Origin: Kribbella caucasensis
GTDB taxonomy: Bacteria > Actinomycetota > Actinomycetes > Propionibacteriales > Kribbellaceae
Length of the DNA: 64,000 nt
Direction: 5' to 3'
Assembly: GCF_004361855.1 (NCBI RefSeq)
Contig: NZ_SNWQ01000010.1
Coordinates: 1-64,000 of the forward strand
A program made the translations under genes and the position numbers. Numbering within the stretch: position 1 is the stretch's first letter; the number at the start of each line of letters is the position of its first letter. Shown here one piece after another: positions 9,106 through 16,640 of the stretch. The notes under the pieces are model-generated. The model searched no databases. It worked only from the letters and a program-made list of their open reading frames with translations, and had not been told where the DNA came from.

Positions 9106-9120
9106 GTCTCAAATTGAGAC
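9106..9120. promoter_or_regulatory. 15-bp palindrome, candidate operator for prm regulator
   Basis: GTCTCAAATTGAGAC is a perfect palindrome around one central base. It lies in the 323-bp gap between prmA and its divergent regulator (8977-9299), about 130 bases upstream of the prmA start. It shares the TCTCA..TGAGA core with the second palindrome at 9178-9208; centres are 80 bp apart. Binding by the adjacent Fis-type regulator is inferred. Otherwise no gene is seen in this gap. Confidence 0.65.
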
Positions 9121-9177
9121 AAGCTCAGCTCAGCTGCCGCCGAACACGCGACTTCGGATCAGACACCACGGCGCTGG

Positions 9178-9208
9178 GTCCGGCAGTCTCAATATGAGAC
9201 TGCCGGAC
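9178..9208. promoter_or_regulatory. 31-bp perfect palindrome, candidate operator
   Basis: Two perfect 14-base arms, GTCCGGCAGTCTCA and TGAGACTGCCGGAC, flank the spacer ATA. The inner core TCTCA-ATA-TGAGA repeats the core of the palindrome at 9106-9120. It is about 90 bases upstream of the regulator start. In RNA it would also form a very stable hairpin in the regulator leader, so it may act at DNA or RNA level. Confidence 0.65.
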
Positions 9209-9299
9209 GTCCGCGAAGCACTAGCCTGGAAAGAGCCGTGCCCCGGTGGGGGAGACCCACACATTCACCAGGCCTCCCGGCCGGTGGCCAGGAGGTCAC

Positions 9300-11102
9300 G
9301 TGGACGAACTGGAAGCTGCGTCAGGTGACAGCAGCCGGATAGCCCATGCCCGGGTGAGTTTTCTGACCCACGACGAGTTCCCGGTGACCGACGTACGCCG
9401 ACCGGTGCTGGCGTCGTGGGTTCGTTCCCGGCGGTGGAACCTCCCCGCCGACCGGATCGACCTGCCGTACGTCACGGACCCCGATCTCGACCCGCCCTTG
9501 GCCCGTAGTGCGACCCCGGTGCTGCGCCGGCTGCACGAGCATCTCGACGGACAGCCGATCAGCGTCATTCTCACCGAACGCAACGGGCTGGTGCTCCGGC
9601 GGCTGACCGCCGATGCCCAGCTGAGCAGGCACCTGGACCGGGTCCACCTCGCGCCGGGCTTCAGCTACTCCGAACAGTTCGCGGGCACCAACGGCATCGG
9701 CACGGCGCTCGAGCGCGGTGGCCCGATGCACGTCTTCGGGCATGAGCACTACGCGGAGGATCTGGAGGACCTCGCCTGTGCCGGGGTGCCGATCAAACAT
9801 CCGATCAGCGGCAAGATCGTGGGTGCCATCGATCTCACCTGCTGGCGCAAGGACGCCGGATCGCTGCTGATCACGCTGGCCAAGACCACCGCGGACCAGA
9901 TCCGGGCGGCACTGCTGACGGACGCCTCGGCCCGGGAGCAGGAACTCCTGCACGAGTACCTGCTGGCCGGACGCCGGTCCGGTGACATGGTGCTCGCGGT
10001 CAACGAGGACCTGCTGCTGATGAACGCCAGCGCACAGCAGAACCTCGACGGGAGCGATCAGGCGGCCGTCCTCGCTCACGCCGCCGACCTGCTGGCCCAG
10101 GCCGGCACCAACCCCCAAGCGGTCGAGCTCCCGAGCGGTCGACGGGTCCGGATCACCAGCCGGCCGGTACCCGAGGGTGGCCGGGGCGCGGCCGCCGTTA
10201 TCCAGGTCACCGAGCAGACGCCGGGCAGTTTGACGAGTGTGAGTGCGAACCGGCCGCCACCACGTCCGGAGCTGCCGGGCCTCGTCGGCAGGAGCGCGCC
10301 CTGGCTCGCCACCAGCCGGGAGGTCGACAACGCCTATCGCGCCGGGCACTGGATCGTGCTCAGCGGCGAGCCAGGAGCGGGAAAGGTGGCGCTGGCCCGC
10401 GCGGCCCACCAGCAGAACAACCCGGCCGGATCGTGCCGCCTGGTCGATGCCGCCAAGGCAATGGATCACTTCGCGGACGACCTGGAGGCGGAGCTGGCCG
10501 ATGACACCGTCCAGGCGCTGGTGATCCGGCACGCCGAGCGGCTCGACCCGAGGCGGCTCGACGAGCTGATCGGAGCCTTGTACGGCGGACTCGAGCGTCG
10601 GCTGTCGGATCCGCCGTGGGTCGTGGTGACGCTGACGACCGGAGGCCAGAAAGAGCCCGATCTGAGTGAGTTGCTGACGTTGTTCCCCCTCACCGTCGAT
10701 GTGCCACCGCTGCGGCACCACATCGATGACGTACGTGAGCTGGTCCCGTTCTTCCTCAGCCAGTTGAGCCACGGCGACCTGACTTGCTCACCGGAAGCGA
10801 TGCATCAACTGCTGCGATCGGCCTGGCCGGGCAACACCGCGGAGTTGCACCAGGTCTTGAAGCAGGTTGTCCAGCACCGGCGACGGGCCGGCGTCATCAT
10901 GTTGGCCGACCTGCCGGCCGACCTCCAGGCGATCAGCCGCCGGAGTCTCAGCCAACTGGAGGCCCTGGAGCGCGACGCGATCATCCAGAGCCTCGTCGAC
11001 AACAACGGCGACAAACGTGCCGCCGCGCGGTCGCTGGGGATGTCCCGAGCCACCATCTACCGCAAGATCCACGACTTCGGGATCCAATCACCCGGGCGCT
11101 GA
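9300..11102 (+). CDS. GAF-AAA-Fis regulator of the monooxygenase operon (MimR/AcoR type)
   Basis: GTG at 9300 preferred because AGGAGG lies four bases upstream; an upstream GTG at 9246 lacks a good site. The product is 600 residues. Order: a GAF-type sensor region with the marker EQFAGTNGIGTAL near residue 125, a linker, a reduced AAA+ domain (P-loop-like GEPGAGKVALA near residue 355), and a C-terminal Fis helix-turn-helix, RAAARSLGMSRATIYRKI. It resembles sigma-54 enhancer-binding proteins, but no GAFTGA loop is visible and actinobacteria generally lack sigma-54, so activation through another sigma factor is inferred. Divergent position makes prmABCD its likely target. Confidence 0.9.
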   Translation: MDELEAASGDSSRIAHARVSFLTHDEFPVTDVRRPVLASWVRSRRWNLPADRIDLPYVTDPDLDPPLARSATPVLRRLHEHLDGQPISVILTERNGLVLRRLTADAQLSRHLDRVHLAPGFSYSEQFAGTNGIGTALERGGPMHVFGHEHYAEDLEDLACAGVPIKHPISGKIVGAIDLTCWRKDAGSLLITLAKTTADQIRAALLTDASAREQELLHEYLLAGRRSGDMVLAVNEDLLLMNASAQQNLDGSDQAAVLAHAADLLAQAGTNPQAVELPSGRRVRITSRPVPEGGRGAAAVIQVTEQTPGSLTSVSANRPPPRPELPGLVGRSAPWLATSREVDNAYRAGHWIVLSGEPGAGKVALARAAHQQNNPAGSCRLVDAAKAMDHFADDLEAELADDTVQALVIRHAERLDPRRLDELIGALYGGLERRLSDPPWVVVTLTTGGQKEPDLSELLTLFPLTVDVPPLRHHIDDVRELVPFFLSQLSHGDLTCSPEAMHQLLRSAWPGNTAELHQVLKQVVQHRRRAGVIMLADLPADLQAISRRSLSQLEALERDAIIQSLVDNNGDKRAAARSLGMSRATIYRKIHDFGIQSPGR

Positions 11103-11170
11103 AACCGGTCCGACCCCGGGTCCGTTCCCACCATCGCGATGTCGTCGGAATGAACCCGCTACCATCTGTG

Positions 11171-11182
11171 TTGACACGTCAA
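11171..11182. promoter_or_regulatory. TTGAC-AC-GTCAA inverted repeat upstream of LLM gene
   Basis: TTGACACGTCAA is an inverted repeat with a two-base spacer, followed by a third half-site, TTGACG, at 11191. It lies 40-50 bases upstream of the LLM oxidoreductase start. TTGACA also reads as a -35 hexamer, but no good -10 at the usual distance was seen. Candidate operator or promoter; regulator unknown. Confidence 0.4.
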
Positions 11183-11221
11183 CCTAAGCTTTGACGTGGA
11201 CATCGGATGGGAAGTGGGCAA

Positions 11222-12253
11222 ATGACCGACCTCGTGTTCGGGCTGGACACCTTCGGCGACATTCCGGAGGACGACAACGGGGTGCTCATGTCGGACGCCG
11301 CGGCGATTCGGCAGGTGGTCGACGAAGCGGTGCTGGCCGATCAGCTCGGCGTCGACGCGATCGCACTCGGCGAGCACCATCGGCCGGAGTACTCGATCTC
11401 CACGCCGGAGACGGTGCTGGCCGGGATCGCCTCGCGGACCGAACGCATCAAGCTCGGATCCGGCGTGACCGTGCTGAGCTCGGACGATCCGGTCCGGGTG
11501 TACCAGCGATTCGCGACCGTCGACGCGCTGTCGAACGGGCGAGCCGAGGTCATCCTCGGGCGCGGGTCCTTCACGGAGTCCTTCCCGTTGTTCGGCTACG
11601 ACCTGGCTGACTACGACGTGCTGTTCGAGGAGAAGCTGCAACTCTTCGTCCAGTTGCTCGACGAGAAGCCGGTGAGCTGGAGCGGGACCACCCGAGCAGC
11701 GCTGGACAACGCCGACGTCTACCCGAAGACCGAGTCCGGCCGGCTGAACACCTGGGTCGGGGTCGGTGGGTCGCCGCAGTCCGTCGTCCGTACGGCGTAC
11801 CACGGGCTGCCGCTCATGCTCGCGATCATCGGTGGAGCGCCCGACCGATTCGCGCCGTACCTCGACCTGTACCGGCGCGCTGCCGAGCAGTTCGGCACCG
11901 TCGCGTATCCGGTCGGGATGCACTCGCCGGGTTTCGTGGCCGAGACCGACGGGGAGGCGAAGGAACTGTTCTATCCGCGCTTCAAGGTCGTCCGCGACCG
12001 GATCGGAGCACTGCGCGGCTGGCCGCCGATCCGTCGTGAGGAGTTCGACGCCGACGTCGAGCACGGCTCGATGTACGTCGGATCGCCGGAGACTGTGGCT
12101 CGCCGGATCGCCGGTGCTGTCCAGCGGTTGGGAGTCGGCCGGTTCGACTTGATCTACACCGCCGGCACGCTGCCGGTCAGCGCCCGGATGAAGGCGGTCG
12201 AGCTGTACGGCACGAAGGTGATCCCAATGGTCCGCGACATCCTGGCCGGCTGA
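11222..12253 (+). CDS. LLM-class flavin/F420-dependent oxidoreductase
   Basis: Luciferase-like TIM-barrel oxidoreductase, 343 residues from the ATG at 11222 (GGAAG upstream); an ATG at 11207 lacks a site. Markers: ADQLGVDAIALGEHHRPEYS near residue 40, the RIKLGSGVTVLSSDDPVRVYQRFATVDALSNGRAE core (short motifs KLGSGVTVLS and RFATVDALSNGR), and a C-terminal VGSPETVARRI. The cofactor could be FMN or F420. The next gene, two bases downstream, resembles F420H2:NADP oxidoreductase, which favours an F420 link. Substrate not determinable. Confidence 0.88.
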   Translation: MTDLVFGLDTFGDIPEDDNGVLMSDAAAIRQVVDEAVLADQLGVDAIALGEHHRPEYSISTPETVLAGIASRTERIKLGSGVTVLSSDDPVRVYQRFATVDALSNGRAEVILGRGSFTESFPLFGYDLADYDVLFEEKLQLFVQLLDEKPVSWSGTTRAALDNADVYPKTESGRLNTWVGVGGSPQSVVRTAYHGLPLMLAIIGGAPDRFAPYLDLYRRAAEQFGTVAYPVGMHSPGFVAETDGEAKELFYPRFKVVRDRIGALRGWPPIRREEFDADVEHGSMYVGSPETVARRIAGAVQRLGVGRFDLIYTAGTLPVSARMKAVELYGTKVIPMVRDILAG

Positions 12254-12254
12254 T

Positions 12255-12962
12255 ATGACTCAGGAGAATCCAGGCACCATCGCGATCCTCGGTGCGGGCA
12301 AGGTTGGGACCGTACTGGCCCGCCTCGCCGTCGCGGCGGGGTACCGGGTGCTCATCGCCGGTTCCGGGGAGGTCTCGAAGATCGCGCTGATCGTCGAGAT
12401 CGTCACGCCTGGCGCCGTCGCGACCACGGCGGCCGACGCGGCGGCGCGGGCCGATGTCGTGATCCTGGCGCTGCCGCTCGGCAAGTACCGCACGATCCCG
12501 GCCGAGGCGTTGCGCGGCAAGCTCGTGATCGACGCGATGAACTACTGGTGGGAGGTCGACGGGATCCGCGACGACCTGACCGATCCGCGCACGTCGTCCA
12601 GCGAGATCGTGCAGGCCTTCCTGCCCGAGAGTCGCGTCGTGAAGGCGTTCAACCACATGGGGTACCACGATCTGGAGGACGGCGCCCGCCCGCGTGGATC
12701 CGTGGACCGCAAGGCCATCGCGATAGCCGGCGAACCCACGGATGCTTCGGCGGTCGCCACGATCGTCGACGCGCTCGGTTTCGACTCGGTGCTCGCCGGC
12801 GGATTGGCCGAGGGCATGCGGTTCGAACCCAATACCGAACTGTTCGGCGCCAACGTCCGCGCCACCGAGGTCCAGGCAATGCTCGACCGCTTCCCGAACA
12901 CCCCGCGCGGCCGCGTTGTCACCCACGCCCGATCCACCCAGGACGACCTGGATGTGGCCTAG
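12255..12962 (+). CDS. NADPH-dependent F420 reductase-like NAD(P)-binding protein
   Basis: Rossmann-fold protein of 235 residues starting one base after the LLM stop. The nucleotide motif is IAILGAGKVGTVLARLAVAAG at the N-terminus (core GAGKVG). Later segments VVILALPLGKYRTIP, VIDAMNYWW and ESRVVKAFNHMGYHD follow the F420H2:NADP oxidoreductase (Fno) pattern of KAFN and GDD/E-type motifs. It probably shuttles hydride between NADPH and a deazaflavin for the partner enzyme; this is inference. Its TAG stop shares the tetranucleotide CTAG with the stop of the convergent LAL gene. Confidence 0.8.
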   Translation: MTQENPGTIAILGAGKVGTVLARLAVAAGYRVLIAGSGEVSKIALIVEIVTPGAVATTAADAAARADVVILALPLGKYRTIPAEALRGKLVIDAMNYWWEVDGIRDDLTDPRTSSSEIVQAFLPESRVVKAFNHMGYHDLEDGARPRGSVDRKAIAIAGEPTDASAVATIVDALGFDSVLAGGLAEGMRFEPNTELFGANVRATEVQAMLDRFPNTPRGRVVTHARSTQDDLDVA

Positions 12963-15715
12963 CCGGTTTCGCCGGTGAGCTGGGGGCGGAGCTGGCGGCG
13001 GGATGTGATGCCGAGCTTGGTGAAGACCTTGCGGAGGTGCCACTCGACCGTGTGCTGACTCAGGAAGATCTGGGCTCCGATCTGAGCGTTGGTCAGGCCG
13101 GCGCCGGCGAGCTCGGCGATGTGCGCTTCCTGCGCGGTCAGCGCGTCCATCGCGCGCCCTGCTCGCCCGTCGACGGCCTCGCCCGTCGCCGCGAGTTCGC
13201 GGCGGGCACGCTCGGCGAAGGCATCGGCGCCCACCGCGGCGAGGACGTCGTACGCCTTCCTGAGCTGCCCGCGTGCGTCCTGGCGCCGGCCCTCGCGGCG
13301 GAGCCACTCGCCGTAGAGCAGCTGTGTCCGGGCGAGGTCCAACCGGAGCCGGGTCCGGCCGAGTCGCTCGATGGCCTCCTGATAACCGGACTCCGCCGCC
13401 GGTCCGGTCGCCAGCAACGCTCCCGATCGAGCAAGCAGGCCGAGTGCCCAGTCCGTACCGCTGGCCCGCGTCAGCTCGGCCAGCTGGTCGTGGCCCTCAG
13501 CCGCCAGCTCGGGCCGTCCGCTTCGCACCGCCGCCTCGACCAGCTCGGGCAGGGACCAGCTGGCGACACCGAGATCTTTGGGATCCTCGGTCGCCGCTCG
13601 AGCCGAGGCGAGTGCGTCGGAGTACCTGGCGAGGCCGTTCATGAGCACGGCGTTCGCCCAGTGGGTGAAGGTCAGCCCGCCGCCTTCGCCTCGCGCCAGG
13701 ACGTCGTCCATGGTGGTGGCGATCAGGGGCGCAGCCTCGTCCACGCGGCCACGCAGGACGGCCAGGCTGATGGCGCCGTACGGTGCCAACCCCATCCCGG
13801 TCGCATCGGCGATCGTCTGGATCTCCGCGAGCAGCGAGGCAGCCGCCGAGAACTCGCCGGCGAACAGGTGCATGGCGAGCCGGGAGTTGAGGACGAGCGG
13901 GAGTTCGGTGAGATCGCCCAGCTCACGGGCGATCTGTACGTGCCGGGCGGTGAGGACATCCCAGTGCTCGTGGTCCCAGAGGTCGACGGCGGTTCGCGAT
14001 GCCAGCCACAACCAACGCAGATCGCTCGGATCTGCCAGGGCCGGATCCGCGAATTCTTCGATCGCCTTCCTGGCCAGAGGCATCGCCGCCGGATATCCGT
14101 CGGTGAACGAGACAGCCAAGGTCTCGAGCAGCAGATCGTGCTTGCGGCGGGTCACCGGCTGCGGGGCGGCGCGAGCGGCTCGCGCCACGTCGGTCTGCGG
14201 GGAACCGGGGGCGAGACGCCCGGCGAACATCGCCGCCGCGAACGCGTCGAGGTAGGTGTCGCGGGCAATGTCGAGGTCGAGAGGTTCGAGCCGGCGGGCG
14301 GCATCCAGGAGCAGCTGGGCGGCTCGCGCGCCGTGCCCGGAGGCGAACGCGATCTGCGCGCGGAGGAGATTCACCCCGGCCTGGTGCAGCTCGTCGGCCA
14401 GCCCGTCTTCGGCGATGACAAGCAGTTTCAGTGCGGTCTCGAAGGCACCCGCTCGGAGGGTGGCCTGGGCAGCGGTCAGGGCGCGGCCGGCGCGGGTGGC
14501 CGGGTCCGGGGTCAGGTCGGTCGCCCGCTGCAGAAACGCGGCCGTGGCGGCGACACCGCCGCGGCGCTGCGCCCGGTCGGCGGAGGCGACCAGCTCGCCG
14601 GCTACGTCCTCATCGGGTTCGTCGGCCGCCTGGGCGCGATGCCAGGCGCGCCGGTCGGGATCGAGGCTCGGGTCGATCGCCCCGGCGAGGGCTTGGTGCA
14701 CTTCACGACGGCCGGCTGAGGTCGCCGCCCGGTACGTCGCCGATCGCACCAGGGGATGCCGGAACCGGACTCGTGCACCGAGCTCGATCAGGCCGGCCTC
14801 TTCGGCAGGTGCGGCCGCACTCACCGGGACCCCGAGGATCGCGAGAGCCCGGAGCAGCAGCGGCACATCGCCAACCGGCTCGGCGGCGGCGGTCAGCAAC
14901 AAACGCTGCGTCTCCGCCGGCAACAACCGCACCCGTTGAGCGAAGTTCTGCTCGATCTGACTCGCCAGCGGCCGGGCATCCGGCCGTTCGAACCCACCGG
15001 CCAGCTCGGCCGCGGTCAACCCGCGTGGCAGTTCCAGCAGAGCGAGTGGATTGCCCCTGGTCTCCGCGACGATCCGGTCCCGGACGTGTTCGTCCAGCCG
15101 CCCGGGGACCACGGCATCGAGCAGGGCTCTCGCGTGCCGGTCCGTCAGGCCGCCGACCGTCAACTCCGGGAATCCTCGCCACTCGGGACCGGTCACGGGT
15201 TCCCGGATGCCGAAGACGACCCCGATGCGGTCGGCGAACAGCCGCCGGCCGACGAAGGTCAGCGCCTGTGCCGAGGCTTGATCCAGCCACTGCGCATCGT
15301 CGACGATGCACAGGAGTGGCTGGCGGTCGGCCGCCTCGGACAGCAGACTCAGCAGCGCCGCGCCGACCAGAAACCTGTCCGGCGGCCCACCGAATTCCAG
15401 GCCGAACGCGACGGCCAGCGCCTCGCGCTGTGGCGGCGGCAGGTGCTCGCTGAGATCCAGCATCGGAGCGCACAACTGATGCAGACCGGCGAACGGGAGC
15501 TCCATCTCGGACTCGACACCCGCTGCCCGGGCGATCCGGCACCCGTCGGCCTGGCCGGCCAGGTAGTCGAGCAGAGCGGACTTCCCGATGCCCGCCTCAC
15601 CACGGACGATCAGAATCTGACCCTGGCCGGAGCGCATGTCGGCCACCAAGCGATCCAGGCGCGCGCACTCCGTCCGCCGACCGCGAAGCTCGGGCGCCGT
15701 ACCCCCAACCGTCAT
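12959..15715 (-). CDS. LAL-type LuxR regulator (ATPase + TPR + HTH)
   Basis: Large ATP-binding LuxR regulator, 918 residues. The N-terminal ATPase has an intact Walker A, GEAGIGKS near residue 40, and Walker B-like CIVDDAQWLD near residue 135. The middle is helical repeat, and a LuxR helix-turn-helix closes the protein: LTAQEAHIAELAGAGLTNAQIGAQ, then VEWHLRKVFTKLGI (quoted as separate short pieces). It is a close paralogue of the 22920-25676 gene with the same length. Its target and inducer are unknown; no operon partner is evident. Its TAG overlaps the convergent gene's TAG within CTAG. Confidence 0.93.
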   Translation of the reverse strand: MTVGGTAPELRGRRTECARLDRLVADMRSGQGQILIVRGEAGIGKSALLDYLAGQADGCRIARAAGVESEMELPFAGLHQLCAPMLDLSEHLPPPQREALAVAFGLEFGGPPDRFLVGAALLSLLSEAADRQPLLCIVDDAQWLDQASAQALTFVGRRLFADRIGVVFGIREPVTGPEWRGFPELTVGGLTDRHARALLDAVVPGRLDEHVRDRIVAETRGNPLALLELPRGLTAAELAGGFERPDARPLASQIEQNFAQRVRLLPAETQRLLLTAAAEPVGDVPLLLRALAILGVPVSAAAPAEEAGLIELGARVRFRHPLVRSATYRAATSAGRREVHQALAGAIDPSLDPDRRAWHRAQAADEPDEDVAGELVASADRAQRRGGVAATAAFLQRATDLTPDPATRAGRALTAAQATLRAGAFETALKLLVIAEDGLADELHQAGVNLLRAQIAFASGHGARAAQLLLDAARRLEPLDLDIARDTYLDAFAAAMFAGRLAPGSPQTDVARAARAAPQPVTRRKHDLLLETLAVSFTDGYPAAMPLARKAIEEFADPALADPSDLRWLWLASRTAVDLWDHEHWDVLTARHVQIARELGDLTELPLVLNSRLAMHLFAGEFSAAASLLAEIQTIADATGMGLAPYGAISLAVLRGRVDEAAPLIATTMDDVLARGEGGGLTFTHWANAVLMNGLARYSDALASARAATEDPKDLGVASWSLPELVEAAVRSGRPELAAEGHDQLAELTRASGTDWALGLLARSGALLATGPAAESGYQEAIERLGRTRLRLDLARTQLLYGEWLRREGRRQDARGQLRKAYDVLAAVGADAFAERARRELAATGEAVDGRAGRAMDALTAQEAHIAELAGAGLTNAQIGAQIFLSQHTVEWHLRKVFTKLGITSRRQLRPQLTGETG

Positions 15716-15781
15716 GCCTCAACCCTCCCGCACAAGAGGCTAGAGGCGCACACCCGCTCCGCGGTAGCGGTTGACCAGACG

Positions 15782-16411
15782 TCAGACGGCCTGTTCGGCG
15801 AGGTCGGCGTTGAGGAGCTCTTCGAGTTTGGCCAGTTGGCCCTCCTGGGAGGCCGATTCGAGGGCGTGCACGAGTTTGCTGTGCGCGGCGGGGCTGTACG
15901 GACGGCGTCGGTCGGAGGAGAGGCGGTCGCGGGCCCGCTTCACGAGCTGCCTGGCGCTGGGCGCGCCGATTCGCAGGGTCTCCGCGATCCGCCGGTACGG
16001 GTACTCGAAGCCCTCCCGGAGTACGTAGGTGGCCCGTTCGGCAGGTGACAGCCGTTCGAGCAGGAGCCGGACGGCGAGGTCGATGGACTCGTGCTGCTCG
16101 GCCTGCGTCTGTGGATCGGCGCCGTCGTCCGCGTTCTCCTCGGGCAGCCAATGGGCCGCGCAGGTTTCGTGCCGTCGACGGGCGGACTGCACGAGGTTGA
16201 TGGCGAGCCGGCCGGTCGTGGTCGCGAGGAACGCCGGGGGATCGATCACGGCTGTCCGGTCGGTACGGTGCCAGCGGAGCCAGACCTCCTGGACGATGTC
16301 CTCGGCCTCGTGCACGTTGCCGACGATCCGGTAGGCGATCCCGAACAGTCGAGGGCGGGCCTGGACGAAGACCGAGGCCGCTTGGTCCAAGGTGGCTTCT
16401 TGCGTACTCAT
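15782..16411 (-). CDS. ECF sigma factor, SigJ/ECF41-like with shortened C-terminus
   Basis: RNA polymerase sigma factor of 209 residues. Region 2 is visible as RLFGIAYRIVGNVHEAEDIVQEVWLRW (core AYRIVGNVHEAEDIVQE) and region 4 as LSPAERATYVLREGFEYPYRRIAETL. After region 4, the segment HSKLVHALESASQEGQLAKLEELLNADL matches only the start of the SnoaL-like domain that ECF41 members carry, and the gene then stops. ECF41 proteins are usually about 280-330 residues. The missing domain normally modulates activity. Whether the shortening is natural or decay is unclear. No anti-sigma gene is adjacent. Confidence 0.85.
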   Translation of the reverse strand: MSTQEATLDQAASVFVQARPRLFGIAYRIVGNVHEAEDIVQEVWLRWHRTDRTAVIDPPAFLATTTGRLAINLVQSARRRHETCAAHWLPEENADDGADPQTQAEQHESIDLAVRLLLERLSPAERATYVLREGFEYPYRRIAETLRIGAPSARQLVKRARDRLSSDRRRPYSPAAHSKLVHALESASQEGQLAKLEELLNADLAEQAV

Positions 16412-16570
16412 CGTCCGGCTCCTCTACTCGTCGTACGGTCCGCCGAAGGCGGCTGAGGTGATGCCACCCTCGCCGCTGGACCGTGGTCGCCGCGCCCTTG
16501 GAAGTCCGTGGTCCAGTCCGTGGTGTACGTGGTCGTGAGCTTGCTCGCACCGGCGCGGTTTGTGATGGAC

Positions 16571-16581
16571 GTGACAGTCAC
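16571..16581. promoter_or_regulatory. GTGAC-A-GTCAC palindrome upstream of flavoprotein gene
   Basis: Perfect 11-bp palindrome in the 229-bp gap between the divergent sigma-factor gene (start 16411) and the flavoprotein gene (start 16641). It could be an operator for either promoter. No other structure or gene was seen in the gap. Confidence 0.3.
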
Positions 16582-16640
16582 AGATCGACGCCTTGTGCGG
16601 TCCTAGTGGTGAGACAACTCGAGGAGTCGAAGGGGACCCG

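Noticed and set aside
9106..9208. Sigma-54 promoter for prm
   Set aside because: No TGGCAC..TTGCW-type -24/-12 pair was seen, and the regulator lacks GAFTGA.
12548..14719. 723-residue plus-strand open frame opposite the LAL gene
   Set aside because: Mirror reading with no recognisable motif; the opposite strand holds an intact LAL regulator.
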